Assembly: GCA_030407315.1 (NCBI GenBank)
Contig: JALQPE010002092.1
Span: 21,735-85,734, forward strand
Source of the DNA: Asparagopsis taxiformis
Lineage: Eukaryota; Rhodophyta; Florideophyceae; Bonnemaisoniales; Bonnemaisoniaceae
Length of the DNA stretch: 64,000 nucleotides
Reading direction: 5' to 3'
Part shown: in pieces, positions 12,701 to 22,115 of the stretch
Layout of the letters: each line of letters begins with the position of its first letter
How positions within the stretch are numbered: position 1 is the first letter of the stretch
The notes under the pieces: generated by a model
What the model was told of the DNA's origin: nothing
Database searches by the model: none
Seen by the model: only the letters and a program-made list of their open reading frames with translations
Program-made: the position numbers and the translations under genes

Positions 12701-14055
12701 TGGACCCTCCCATGCTTGCGACAGAAAGATTGTTGGCGTCTCCAACTATCGACATAGTAGAGCAGAACCAACCACTGGTTCGCAATCAAGAAGGCAGGTT
12801 GTTTAGGAGTGAGGGGCAAATTAGTGATAGCAGAGGAGCAATGCTTTCGACATCTGGAGCCTCGCAACGAAATATGTCTTTATCTCCTATCAATCAACAG
12901 CCAAGGATACCGAATGATACCGCAGCAGTGATCCTACAAACTCGAGCAGCGCTGTCGAAGTTGAGACAAGAAAGAGCAGTCCCTTCGCGAAATGACAGTG
13001 TTGGGCCGCGCGTACTTACTGAAAAGGCGCAAGCGAGTCAAAGTTTGACTATGGATGCACATAGATCAGCCAGTCAGACATCTGCACCCGTGGGGGAGCT
13101 ACTAGCTCCACCACCATCACCGTCGCCTCAAAATCTTCAGTTGCCGCCTCCTGGACCAGCTACTAGCAAGTCCAAGTTTGATTTCGCTTCAACTCGGACA
13201 GAACCGGAAAGGGAAGTAGTTGACCAAGGAAAGGTGACCTTGCCTAACACTGCTTATTCTGCAGACAGCAAAGAGCAGAAAGGTATGGTTGTAGCTAAGA
13301 GAGATGAGGTGGAAATTGGTAGGGCTGGAGAATTGAAGGACGGTGGTATTGTCCAAGCGGAGGTTGACGATATAGAAGTGAAAGGAAAGCACGGTAATGG
13401 TATGAAACGAGGGTTGGTGGATATAGAGATGGAAGGACAAGCAGAAAATCCGTCAAAACGACGGAAGCGCGAGCCATTGGTTGTACCGTTTTTCGGAATG
13501 CCATCTACGGAGCAAACGCTCAACAAACTACGATCAGGTATTGCGTTGCGTGCACGGAACAATGGAGATGAGCGAAGCGGTTTAAATCGATCGTTGAATT
13601 TTGAGAGTATGCCTTCAACTGCAACAGTATCAATCCTTGACCGACTGGCTCGAATCGAAGCGCGCGAGCTTGACAAGAATTACAAGCCACTTGCAAGTAT
13701 ATGTCGAAAAGAGGACAACAAGGTGGCACGGTCTTTGATTAGTACGGAGCCGGCTGTACGGCTATTCCATGAGGGGTCAAGGGCAAATAAGAAAGGTCAA
13801 AGTTTGGCGATAGACAGAACTCATGCGAAAATGAAGATGAAATTGAACATAGCGCAGTTGTCGGCTCTGAGCTCTGCGCGAGCATCGAAGATGGCAGACA
13901 ACATTTGTGGATGGCGTTTGAAGCCGTCGCCGTTCCAGGATCGCGCAAACATCCTAGAAGTAGAGAGCGGGAATAAGCGGCCCTTTGTTAATGATGGGGC
14001 AAATGGTGGTCTATTGGTTTCCAAGGAGTCACGTCTGAAGAAGAGAAGAAAGTGA
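9751..14055 (+). CDS. Large acidic Ser-rich nuclear protein with SAP motif
   Basis: 1,434 residues, one exon. The N-terminus is basic and Pro/Ser/Thr-rich (RYSLRNRSVAKTP). A SAP-type DNA-binding motif lies at about residues 127-156 (LAKWRKNDLIAECARRGIDT, then GKKNTLRRRI). Residues about 170-1,100 are low-complexity and strongly acidic (Glu, Asp, Ser, Pro, Gln), so probably disordered. The C-terminal 250 residues are basic and more ordered, with likely nuclear localisation clusters (PSKRRKRE and the end RLKKRRK) and a short helix SILDRLARIEAREL. A role in chromatin or nuclear-pore tethering is plausible because the gene is divergent from a nucleoporin that also has a SAP-like stretch. That is inference, and I recognise no orthologue. 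Confidence 0.75.
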   Translation: MPRSTSPGTPRDDSSNDSPRYSLRNRSVAKTPQTSQPTPRRTPRRSQHPPSPITTKTDARVKKLHDVAISAWSSPPLQPVCSDPTPPSPPASSAVALAAPFPPLAGSESDSVSRFTTTKYTLSDLAKWRKNDLIAECARRGIDTKGKKNTLRRRIMQRIWQEQTNKQNQASIPTQHPGEEYSHLPKRDSQPSTRPQLTHVIQSNQLTTSPAHPPQKADETLPTSTDASQQPSHTLSSRHTRRSILPQLEEPAASDSNIAGIERTDTHKMDHAPSSQAQSHTDDSSFRSTPEDAEMKEDTAQSNDQGVPLSRDSSMSPDANASPESAAMEDVETKEAVEADVVMSAPVDVNRDGMMKDGDDENECSEQLDNSVEPSDEAKGMADISSSMGGEKEDGKIDAEHSVEEGGSGENAKNVDDAMNVSTGSKQEHEATEQVDGDVDAHMQEDIVEVEPAEPNIVDKVTNIVCQDDVKSAVPDVPREKRLSPIAVPVETPAQGLPSVQHAAEKSAVTAPDTEQFQFQHQAIPASAREDTNKSIQEITSAHLENPQASQNEPTSIPTMDDSPHAEHQSKLSIPPVSLLTPRNVQSLNKDSSNPQTPQQTSKPNITLPVCPPSEGKDKSTNSSYFSESPLPSPNPPPSDDEEHPTPSAAEHTQEQSPQTPSVHESPGAEAIESSNESQRDPEPTPEEDMAFGSSIPSPISPASPTPDREHQPSPIVEDISDSNSKHSDEDGGNALPDASQSGSEPSVQSAELLDQPAVEDQLSSSDNDANVDIGNTLPAASSPEERSAEEQMHHDNSDRADETLEGNDVPIDTQPVIVLSNSSGEDADVDSERDSEGSPNPAGAVEEDRLSPDASANSSERAHSNSLSDISSSAGEQQNRIKSDMLQREESPRSTGSVPSVAEDVPINVDRATESPTQPGEADVVAVVDGDQAVLHDSEVDKIEQDSNEEMEISRSGDGAVDQTAVQGSVQDIDQSSNVQLKMDPPMLATERLLASPTIDIVEQNQPLVRNQEGRLFRSEGQISDSRGAMLSTSGASQRNMSLSPINQQPRIPNDTAAVILQTRAALSKLRQERAVPSRNDSVGPRVLTEKAQASQSLTMDAHRSASQTSAPVGELLAPPPSPSPQNLQLPPPGPATSKSKFDFASTRTEPEREVVDQGKVTLPNTAYSADSKEQKGMVVAKRDEVEIGRAGELKDGGIVQAEVDDIEVKGKHGNGMKRGLVDIEMEGQAENPSKRRKREPLVVPFFGMPSTEQTLNKLRSGIALRARNNGDERSGLNRSLNFESMPSTATVSILDRLARIEARELDKNYKPLASICRKEDNKVARSLISTEPAVRLFHEGSRANKKGQSLAIDRTHAKMKMKLNIAQLSALSSARASKMADNICGWRLKPSPFQDRANILEVESGNKRPFVNDGANGGLLVSKESRLKKRRK

Positions 14056-14244
14056 ATGATCGAGTAATGACGTAGTTTACACTAAAAGTCACTTGAGAAA
14101 TGTAACATAATTGATAAATCGAATTCGGTGATGGTACATCACTGTTAAACTTGATTATTTCAATTTGCGACAACAGCACCACCCACCGCTGAGCGTTTCC
14201 CGAACACCGCAACAACAGAGCCATCCCCAACTCACGTTGCCATC

Positions 14245-15348
14245 ATGTCGGAAGAATCAAGCGATGGTTCCCTGGAGATCCGCCGCGCTCCACGCACAGG
14301 CGCCGCAGCAGCAGCCGTGGAGCGAATTTCCACAATGTCCGATGATGAATCGGACGACGACGCAAATCGCAAGCATTCGCAGCCTATCTCCAACACTGCG
14401 CCATCCACACCATCCGACACAGACTTGCTTAAACGTACATCGCATGATGATATAGACGCGGAGATTGCACTGCCGGAACGCGAGGCAACTCCTGTTGATT
14501 CACACGTTCGCTCAGCTGGCATGCAAGGTGCCCGAGCTGAAAGTCTGGACATGTTCCATTTTCCGCCCACTATTTCCTTCCCAACTGCCCTAACCACCTC
14601 AATTGAGTCCATTCCTGTTGAACAAAATCCAATTTTGTATCGCGTGAAGCCTGGCATGCAAGCCAACAATAAGTCAGCCGTGGAGATACTTATGGATGCA
14701 TACAAGAAGGATTCCGACATAATGAATCTCAAACGGTATCTGCAATCCAACGCCAATCTTATCACATGGTCGGACGGTTCAAAGACGATTGCGATTGGAA
14801 GCCAACAATTTTTGCTGATTGAAGACGCAATGGCATCCAAGCATTACGTGTTTCGCAAGGGCGACAAAGTGCAAACCTATGAAGCAAAGGTGAAATCAGT
14901 CGCGAGAGTGCAACCGAGTTCCACTCGTGACGCACGCACCAAATTTGCACTGGCAAACGCAGCCGCAAATAAGGCGGTCAATAAACGCCCACCGTCCAGA
15001 ACGATGCTACGATGTATGGATGACGACGCCGAACAGCAGGAGGCACAGGCTAAAATAGAGAGCCATAGAAAGGAAAGAGAGCGAGCTAGATTGGAAGCTA
15101 AGCGCAGACAAGCAAGAGAGAGACATGCACGCCCGAGTCGTCCATTGACCGTTGAAACATTGGAGTCGGATGAGGACGACGAGGATGCTGTGAGGCAGAA
15201 TGCGGAACGAGCAGAAGCGTCGGAACGTTTGATGAAAGCGAAACGTCCGCCGTCCACCTCTCGTTCTTCTGCTTTCCCAGTTAAACGAAGAAAGGCTGGA
15301 GGTCGTCGCGTGGTAGATATCAATGATGATGATAGTGAAAGTGATTAG
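14245..15348 (+). CDS. LEO1: RNA polymerase II-associated PAF1 complex subunit LEO1
   Basis: 367 residues. LEO1 is a subunit of the PAF1 elongation complex, which travels with RNA polymerase II and promotes co-transcriptional histone modification. The acidic, Ser-rich N-terminus (MSEESSDGSLEI, then SDDESDDDANR) is followed by the conserved LEO1 core at about residues 110-290: an IPVEQNPILYRVKPGM-like strand, SNANLITWSDGSKTIAIGSQ, HYVFRKGD, and a helical arm rich in Lys, Arg and Glu (ESHRKERERARLEAKRRQAR). The tail has another acidic patch (LESDEDDEDA), a basic cluster (PVKRRKAGGRR) and an acidic end. Domain order and size match the family, although human LEO1 is longer because of its acidic N-terminal region. 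The start at 14245 is the first ATG in frame. Confidence 0.9.
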   Translation: MSEESSDGSLEIRRAPRTGAAAAAVERISTMSDDESDDDANRKHSQPISNTAPSTPSDTDLLKRTSHDDIDAEIALPEREATPVDSHVRSAGMQGARAESLDMFHFPPTISFPTALTTSIESIPVEQNPILYRVKPGMQANNKSAVEILMDAYKKDSDIMNLKRYLQSNANLITWSDGSKTIAIGSQQFLLIEDAMASKHYVFRKGDKVQTYEAKVKSVARVQPSSTRDARTKFALANAAANKAVNKRPPSRTMLRCMDDDAEQQEAQAKIESHRKERERARLEAKRRQARERHARPSRPLTVETLESDEDDEDAVRQNAERAEASERLMKAKRPPSTSRSSAFPVKRRKAGGRRVVDINDDDSESD

Positions 15349-15395
15349 CGTTTCTCTATCGTCTGTGTTTACACTTTTTACCTTTGTACGTTACG

Positions 15396-17435
15396 TTACG
15401 ACTTTGCATTTATGGCCATGTCGCCGTACGTCCGCAATGCTTCCAAGCCGCGTACTTCCATCGGTAAAAGTGGCATGTGTGTAATGTGAAAGTCCTGCCT
15501 TGGATACAATTCCGCAATCTGATCCAAATACTTCTTTTGCATCGTCGAACGCGTCTGCAGCATTCCCATCACATCCGTCTCCTTCGGTTTCATCAGCTGG
15601 TTCACCAGAATGTTCCTCACATTAATATTCATCGTGCACAGTTCCTGAACCAGTCTCTCTGTTTCGTAAACGGACAAAAACTCCGCAATCGCCACACAAA
15701 CAAACGTCGTCTTATCCTGATCGTTCAAAATCGCCGTAACTTCTTCAAGGCCCTCTCGAGCAACCCTCAGCTGCTGTTCAGCCTGTCGAATTCTGTCTTG
15801 CATATTTACATCACCACCCGCTAACATGCCCAGCATCGGACCAAGTTGCTGACGAACTTGGTCCAGTCTCCCTAAGGCTTTGTCGGCAACAGACGGGAAG
15901 TTCAAAAGCCTCAACGTGTGACCAGTTGGAGCGGTATCGAAAACAATCACGTCAAACTCCATTTTCTTCGCAAGTCGTGCGATTTGTGTGAACGACACAG
16001 CTTCATCAATGCCAGGAACTGATTTTATCATCTGTCGCAGCGAATCGAGAGACATCAACTCGGACAGTCCAGACTCGCTATTGCCCTGTGTAGCATCCGC
16101 CACTTTGTTGAAAAAGTTCTCTGCAGCCTCAGAGGCATCGACCTCTAATGCGTACAAGGAACGGTAGCCAGCGATTTTGGTCGGATCCGTTCCGCTGGAG
16201 ATTTTCTGCGCAAATGCATCGGAAAGATTGTGAGCTGGATCTGTCGACACTAGCAAAACCTTCTTTCCAGCTTTTTCCATTGCGACACCGAGAGAACTGC
16301 TCGTTGTGGTTTTACCAACGCCTCCCTTACCGCCGACAAAAACCCAACGCAGAGATTTGTCACTCACAATGTTGCGTAGACTTCCCTCGTATTCACCAAT
16401 GTCATTCATACCTTCCATACCTTGAGTGTATTCCTTCTTCTCAGTGAGCAGCAGATTCGCATACGTATCTATTGGGCTCTTGCCACGCACTTCTCCTGCA
16501 AGAAGTGGCATAGTGGTGATATGGAAATCCTCGCCGTACAGCTCCACAACTTGTTCCATATATTTTGTTTGCATTGCTAACCGAGCGCTGTACAGCGCTT
16601 GTGCTCGCTTTGCGTCTGTAATATCTTCAGAGGGGAGGATTTGATTCACAACTATGTTGTTGACTCGGATGCGGAACTTTCCAACCTCCTGGACCAAACG
16701 CTCTGTCTCGAATACGCTGAGAAACTCTGGAATACACACGCAAACAAAAGTACATTTGGCAGGATCGGCAAACGTCTTGGACACATCCTTTGTCACATCG
16801 CTTAGCTGTTGGATGCGTGAAGCCATGTCATTGATATCGAGACCTGGAATTCCCATAGATGAAGCCATTGTGCCAGCCATAGGGCCGAATTGGTTGATGA
16901 TACGATTGCACATTGCCAGGCCCTTTTCCAATAGACCAGGGAAACCGAGAAGACGCATTGTGTGGCCTGTCGGGGCAGTGTCGAATACCACGACATCGTA
17001 ATCCATATCACGGACGCTCTTCATGAGTGCTCCAAATGCCATAGCTTCGTCAATACCTGGTATGGCATTTCCCAATTCACCGAGCAAGCCCCTAGCGGCG
17101 TCTTCGCCACCGAGCGACTGGATCAATTCCTGAGGCATATCAGAATCCAGTGGCAAATTGGTTTGCTCGGGTGGTTCCACTTCCATTGCGTCAAGATTGT
17201 CAAAGCCATTGACTTTAGACGGCTCGCCGGTGAAGTTTTGAGAAAAGGCATCTGACAGATTGTGCGCGGGATCTGTGGACACGAGAAGCACTGAACCTCT
17301 GACAGCTGCGAGTGCAACAGCTAGAGAGCATGATGTCGTTGTTTTGCCCACACCTCCCTTCCCGCCGACGAAGATCCATTTCAATTCGCTGCCGTGCACG
17401 AGATTGCTGAGCGATGGTTGCAGTTGCGTTGCCAT
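15396..17435 (-). CDS. Fused two-domain ArsA/GET3-family ATPase
   Basis: 679 residues made of two homologous ATPase halves joined by a short linker near 335-360. Each half has the deviant Walker A motif GGKGGVGKTT (residues about 24-33 and 368-377), the switch sequence STDPAHNLSDAF (53-64 and 397-408) and DTAPTGHT(M/L)RLL. GET3 (TRC40/ASNA1) normally works as a homodimer of single-domain subunits that delivers tail-anchored proteins, whereas bacterial arsenite-pump ArsA is a tandem fusion. Neither half has the zinc-binding CxxC that GET3 uses at its dimer interface; the matching sites read ITDAKRAQALYSAR and KETDVMGMLQTR. No transit peptide is apparent, so a cytosolic location is likely. The neighbour 171 bp away encodes ArsH, which hints at an arsenic role, but linkage alone does not decide between arsenic handling and protein targeting. 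Confidence 0.9.
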   Translation of the reverse strand: MATQLQPSLSNLVHGSELKWIFVGGKGGVGKTTTSCSLAVALAAVRGSVLLVSTDPAHNLSDAFSQNFTGEPSKVNGFDNLDAMEVEPPEQTNLPLDSDMPQELIQSLGGEDAARGLLGELGNAIPGIDEAMAFGALMKSVRDMDYDVVVFDTAPTGHTMRLLGFPGLLEKGLAMCNRIINQFGPMAGTMASSMGIPGLDINDMASRIQQLSDVTKDVSKTFADPAKCTFVCVCIPEFLSVFETERLVQEVGKFRIRVNNIVVNQILPSEDITDAKRAQALYSARLAMQTKYMEQVVELYGEDFHITTMPLLAGEVRGKSPIDTYANLLLTEKKEYTQGMEGMNDIGEYEGSLRNIVSDKSLRWVFVGGKGGVGKTTTSSSLGVAMEKAGKKVLLVSTDPAHNLSDAFAQKISSGTDPTKIAGYRSLYALEVDASEAAENFFNKVADATQGNSESGLSELMSLDSLRQMIKSVPGIDEAVSFTQIARLAKKMEFDVIVFDTAPTGHTLRLLNFPSVADKALGRLDQVRQQLGPMLGMLAGGDVNMQDRIRQAEQQLRVAREGLEEVTAILNDQDKTTFVCVAIAEFLSVYETERLVQELCTMNINVRNILVNQLMKPKETDVMGMLQTRSTMQKKYLDQIAELYPRQDFHITHMPLLPMEVRGLEALRTYGDMAINAKS

Positions 17436-17605
17436 TTTGGCAATGTTAGACAGTTAACGTAGGAATGGAGCGAGCGAGTTAAAGATGGCGCTCATAGCAG
17501 TGCAGCACAGGATACGTTTATAAATTAATATTTTCAGTAAGCGAAGTTTCCAGATAATTGGCGTGGAAGGGGACAAAAAGTGTTGCTCTACTTGATGTGT
17601 GTAAT

Positions 17606-18607
17606 CTACTCATTAGCCTTAGCCTTTATCTTCTCGGCATCCTTCTGCGCCTCCTTCTGCGCCTGCGTGAGCAATTTGCCCTTGTCCTCAATTTCTTTCC
17701 TTTCTGAATAACGATCGGTCAACAATTCCGCATACTCTCTATTGATCCTCACAAATTTAATAAACTCTTCCATGACGTCCACAACTCTCTCCCTCATAGA
17801 CGACTGCTTCATTCGACCATCATCGTCAAACTCTTTCCACGCCATCGCTACTGAGCTTTGATTCGTCGTGCAAGGCATTCGCATCCACCTCGCGAGCAGA
17901 CGCAACGTGTTGACAACATTGAAAGACTGCGAGCCGCCGCACACCTGTAGCACAGCAGCGGCCTTGCCCTGCGTGGGACGAACGGAGCCTGTATTCAATG
18001 GAATCCAATCGATTTGATTTTTGAACACTGAACACAGATTGCCGTGCAATTCGGCTGCACTCCAGACATGCGCCTCGGACCAATACACGAGCTCGCGCAA
18101 TTCGACCACCTTGGGATGGTCCTGAATTTCGGGATCACGTACTGGCAGACCGTGAGGGTTGAATGTGCGCACCTCTGCGCCCAGTCCTTCCAAAATTCGG
18201 GCGCATTCGTAGGCGAGTAGTTTAGAAAATCCGCGCGTTCTCAATGTACCGTGCAACACGAGGATACGCGGCGGATGTGTGAATTTGGCGAGTGGGGGAC
18301 GGAAAGTCTTTGCCGTTTCTAGCTGATCTTTCAAAATGGGCGCAATCCAATCGTTTCCAGGCCCACTGGATGGAATGGCAGGATCTGAACGGTGCATGAG
18401 CCATGAGAGATTGGTGGCATCGCTAGTGCCGTTCTCTGTCGGTGCGTTGGACATTTTCAGGATCGTCGAGGCGGACCAGACACGCAATGTGCTGCAAGTG
18501 AAGGACTTCTGATGCCTGCGAGCGCTGATAAGTGGGTTGGGAGCGACAAAAGCTGCGGATCGCAGATGTGTTCGGAGGTTACTAGAAAGTTCTCGTCGAA
18601 GTGCCAT
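17606..18607 (-). CDS. arsH: ArsH-type NADPH-dependent FMN reductase
   Basis: 333 residues. ArsH is a flavodoxin-fold FMN protein; characterised members oxidise trivalent organoarsenicals with NADPH and reduce various acceptors. The core, from about residue 105, has the family blocks LHGTLRTRGFSKLLAYE (FMN phosphate loop, GSLRxxSxS-like), HPKVVELRELVYWSEAHVW, FKNQIDWIPLNTGSVRPTQG, VCGGSQSFNVVNTLRLLARW and NQSSVAMAWKEFDDDGRMK. The first 50 residues are rich in Arg, Ser and Ala and poor in acidic residues (MALRRELSSNLRTHLRSAAF), so they may be an organelle targeting peptide. Translation could also start at MSNAPTENG near residue 52, giving a cytosolic form. The Lys/Gln/Glu-rich tail is longer than in bacterial ArsH. 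It sits next to the ArsA-like gene on the same strand. Confidence 0.92.
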   Translation of the reverse strand: MALRRELSSNLRTHLRSAAFVAPNPLISARRHQKSFTCSTLRVWSASTILKMSNAPTENGTSDATNLSWLMHRSDPAIPSSGPGNDWIAPILKDQLETAKTFRPPLAKFTHPPRILVLHGTLRTRGFSKLLAYECARILEGLGAEVRTFNPHGLPVRDPEIQDHPKVVELRELVYWSEAHVWSAAELHGNLCSVFKNQIDWIPLNTGSVRPTQGKAAAVLQVCGGSQSFNVVNTLRLLARWMRMPCTTNQSSVAMAWKEFDDDGRMKQSSMRERVVDVMEEFIKFVRINREYAELLTDRYSERKEIEDKGKLLTQAQKEAQKDAEKIKAKANE

Positions 18608-19088
18608 GCTGCAATTGGAGAGGACGCCGTGCTCTGAGATGTTGGTACGTCGGCACGCATTGTCGAGAAGTCAAGTCGAGTTTGTGCGGACAGAGGAATG
18701 GTGCTTGTGATTGGTTTCCTCAGTTATATTCGTGATCTGCTGTATAATAGTGAATCTTTTTATTATTCAATTCTTGAAAATTGCGAATTACAAATCACTG
18801 GATATAATTACGGGCCAGGTCACGGCGCATCAATTACCAAATTTGTTGTGGGTGACACTGGCGGATCATTGGCCCACATCAAATATATACATGTAAGATA
18901 TCTAATGCTCGTAAGCCAATGGCCGCATTGTTTGATTTCAAAGCAGCCAGTGACAATCACAACTGAAAGCCCCAACCGCCTCCCTGATATTTATCTTTGT
19001 TGCTTTCATCAGCATCTCCGCCTCTCACTATTTATGCACATTCGCAATTTTCGCCCAGTCCCCCTCGACACACGCATCTCAACAAACC
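18608..19088. promoter_or_regulatory. Divergent intergenic region between arsH and glucan phosphorylase
   Basis: 481 bp between diverging start codons. It must hold both promoters. The centre is AT-rich (around 18720-18810). No further gene is seen. Confidence 0.45.
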
Positions 19089-21698
19089 ATGAAGGCGCGC
19101 ACTTCCTCCTTCCGCGATTTGGTGCATGGCACTATTTCAGAGCCTGAGAGCAGATACTCTGTCACTGGCCATACCACTCCACAGGATGGCACAGAGAAGG
19201 AACAAAAGAGGAACAAGCTCCTTGCTTCCCTCATGTCCCAGTATCTTGCCCGTGACGTCCCCTCCATTCAAAGACAGATCGTTAATCACGTCGAATACAC
19301 ACTTGCACGAACTCGGTACAATTTTGATTCCTTCGGCGCGTATCAGGCGACCGCTCTATCCGTCCGTGACAGGCTTATCGAATCTTGGAATGATACTCAG
19401 CAGTATTTCACAGAGAGAGATGTCAAACGAGTTTACTACCTCAGTCTTGAATTTTTGATGGGTAGATATCTTACCAATGCTCTCATCAATATTGGAATCC
19501 ATAAACAGTTCACCGATGCACTTTTGGGAATCGGCTTCGACATAGACAATATCGCTATTGAAGAAAGAGATCCCGGACTTGGAAATGGAGGTCTCGGAAG
19601 GCTTGCTGCCTGCTTCATGGATTCCTTAGCAACACTCAACTATCCTGCTTGGGGTTATGGTATTCGTTACAAATACGGTATGTTTGAACAGCGTATTATC
19701 AATGGACATCAGGTGGAAATTCCAGACTACTGGCTCGCTCATGGAAATCCATGGGAAATCGAGCGTCTTGACGTCACATACCCAGTCCGCTTCTACGGTC
19801 ATGTCGAATCAACAGGCCATGGTTTCAAAATACATGGAGGCGAGATCGTCCAGGCCGTCGCTTACGATTCTCCAATCCCAGGCTATGATACATACAATAC
19901 CCTCAATCTTCGTCTGTGGAGCGCACAACCAGCCAAAGAGTTTGACCTTGCATCTTTCTCCCGCGGCGATTATTATGGTGCTGTTGCCGACAAAGAGGCC
20001 TCTGAGAAAATCTCCTCTGTCCTCTATCCAAATGATTCAACTGAAGCTGGGAAAGAGCTTCGTCTCAAGCAGCAGTACTTCTTTGTCTCAGCCACCCTTC
20101 AAGATGTTCTGCGACGTTTCAAAAAGGTCAACCGTCCTCTCACGGACCTACACACCAAGGTCGCCATCCAGCTCAATGATACCCATCCCACAATTGGTGT
20201 AGTTGAGTTGATGCGAATTCTTATGGATGACGAAGGGCTTGGCTGGACAGCTGCCTGGCAGACAGTTTCCAAGGTGTTCTCGTACACCAATCACACTGTA
20301 CTACCAGAAGCCTTGGAGAAATGGTCTGTATCCCTCATGGAGAAGTTGCTCCCGCGTCATATGATGATCATTTACGAGATCAACCGTCGACACCTTGAAA
20401 AGATAGCCCAAAAGTACCCCAATGACGGCCATAAATTGCAGCGAATGAGCATCATCGAAGACGGTTATCCAAAGATGGTGCGCATGGCACAGCTCGCAGT
20501 CGTGGCTTCACATACAGTTAATGGTGTGGCAGCCATTCACTCTGGACTCGTCTCGTCTAGGCTCTTTCCAGACTTTGCAAAGGATGGTCAGAGAATTCTG
20601 AACATGACAAATGGTGTCACACCACGTCGATGGATCCAACAAGCTAACCCCTCACTTTCTAACATTATCTCTCGGTGGATTGAAACTGATGAATGGGTGG
20701 TCAACTTGGAACTGGCAAAGGGACTCGAGCAATATGTTAATAATGCGGATTTGCAACGTGAATTCATCGAGTCCAAGCGCGAGAATAAGAAACGCCTTGC
20801 AAGTTATATCAAACACAAATTTGGTGTAGAGGTGAACTGCAACGCTCTTTTCGACATCCAGATTAAGCGTATCCACGAATACAAGCGCCAGTTGCTTAAC
20901 ATTCTCGGTGTTATTGCTCGTTACAATAATATTAAGCGCATGTCTCCTGAAGAGCGTGCACAGGTCGTACCCAAGGTTGTCATCATTGGTGGTAAGGCAG
21001 CAGCGTCTTATGTCCAGGCCAAACACTTCATCCGCCTCATCAATGGAGTAGCGGACGTTGTGAACAATGATCCATCCATTGGCGATACACTCAAGGTTTT
21101 CTTCTTGCCAAATTACAACGTCACTCTCGCTGAGATGATTATTCCGGCCAACGACATCTCGCAACACATTTCCACAGCTGGAATGGAGGCTTCTGGTACC
21201 TCAAATATGAAGTTTGTTATGAACGGCGGTTTGATTATCGGAACGATGGACGGAGCAAATATTGAGATTCGGGAAGAAGTTGGCGAAGAGAACATGTTTG
21301 TATTCGGGCTACATACGCCTGAGATTGACCACGCGAGGAACCAATTGAAATACGGTGAATACAAGGTACGCGACGACAGGCTATCAGAAGCCATGAATCA
21401 GATTCAGAGCAACATGTATTGCGGATCGGAAACGAGCGGCCCAATTATGAACACTTTGCAGCCGTACAATGATTACTACTTGGTGACTCGCGATTTCTCG
21501 TCTTACATGGATGCTCTTGACCGGGTGGACGCCGCATTCAAGGACAAAACGGCATGGGTCAAGCAGACGATTGTGTCTGTTGCGAGAATGGGCAAGTTTT
21601 CATCGGACCGAACGATTCGCGAGTACGCCGAACAGATCTGGGACGTCGAAGCCACACCATTCATTCCCGGGTCAATCTCATACAAGTCTCAGGCTTAG
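19089..21698 (+). CDS. Glycogen/starch alpha-glucan phosphorylase
   Basis: 869 residues, one exon. The enzyme releases glucose-1-phosphate from alpha-1,4-glucan ends and is pyridoxal-phosphate dependent (GT35 family). Visible family blocks are [97 protein letters not shown] and the cofactor site [15 protein letters not shown], with the PLP lysine at about residue 708, followed by [14 protein letters not shown] sequence ([13 protein letters not shown]). The N-terminus has no transit-peptide character, and there is no long insert of the kind seen in plastidial plant L-type phosphorylases. A cytosolic enzyme fits an organism that stores floridean starch in the cytosol. The N-terminal 60 residues are variable and could carry regulatory Ser/Thr sites. 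Confidence 0.96.
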   Translation: MKARTSSFRDLVHGTISEPESRYSVTGHTTPQDGTEKEQKRNKLLASLMSQYLARDVPSIQRQIVNHVEYTLARTRYNFDSFGAYQATALSVRDRLIESWNDTQQYFTERDVKRVYYLSLEFLMGRYLTNALINIGIHKQFTDALLGIGFDIDNIAIEERDPGLGNGGLGRLAACFMDSLATLNYPAWGYGIRYKYGMFEQRIINGHQVEIPDYWLAHGNPWEIERLDVTYPVRFYGHVESTGHGFKIHGGEIVQAVAYDSPIPGYDTYNTLNLRLWSAQPAKEFDLASFSRGDYYGAVADKEASEKISSVLYPNDSTEAGKELRLKQQYFFVSATLQDVLRRFKKVNRPLTDLHTKVAIQLNDTHPTIGVVELMRILMDDEGLGWTAAWQTVSKVFSYTNHTVLPEALEKWSVSLMEKLLPRHMMIIYEINRRHLEKIAQKYPNDGHKLQRMSIIEDGYPKMVRMAQLAVVASHTVNGVAAIHSGLVSSRLFPDFAKDGQRILNMTNGVTPRRWIQQANPSLSNIISRWIETDEWVVNLELAKGLEQYVNNADLQREFIESKRENKKRLASYIKHKFGVEVNCNALFDIQIKRIHEYKRQLLNILGVIARYNNIKRMSPEERAQVVPKVVIIGGKAAASYVQAKHFIRLINGVADVVNNDPSIGDTLKVFFLPNYNVTLAEMIIPANDISQHISTAGMEASGTSNMKFVMNGGLIIGTMDGANIEIREEVGEENMFVFGLHTPEIDHARNQLKYGEYKVRDDRLSEAMNQIQSNMYCGSETSGPIMNTLQPYNDYYLVTRDFSSYMDALDRVDAAFKDKTAWVKQTIVSVARMGKFSSDRTIREYAEQIWDVEATPFIPGSISYKSQA

Positions 21699-22115
21699 TG
21701 TGTAACTGTAGAGTTGATATCGTAATTGACGCTGGATACTTGAGGTTACATGCGTCTTTCAATAGTTTGATTCCATAAAAGTTGTTTCAGTGGGGTAAAT
21801 CTGTTCTGTTTCATCTCAATGCTGGATGATAGCTATTGTAGTCGACTGGCTCGAGCATTTTGATGTGCTTGGGCGACGGTGATCTGAAGCGTCGCAAGTT
21901 CAGCAGTTTCGCGTCCACCTGACCATGCTGGAAATTTTTGATCGCTTAAAAATAAGTACAGGCGCGATGTGTTATCTGGCTCACATTGGGCCCAACGCTT
22001 TCCAGCCGAAATTTAAAGTCTCAGTCCACAGCACACAAGACAATATCCACCGCGCTTCTGATCACATCATCCGAACTGATCAGCTTCCTTGCCGTGCTTC
22101 ATTCTTGTCAGACAT
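21699..22115. other. Intergenic region
   Basis: 417 bp between two plus-strand genes; 3' end of the phosphorylase transcript and promoter of the HEAT-repeat gene. No coding sequence, repeat or RNA gene recognised. Confidence 0.55.
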
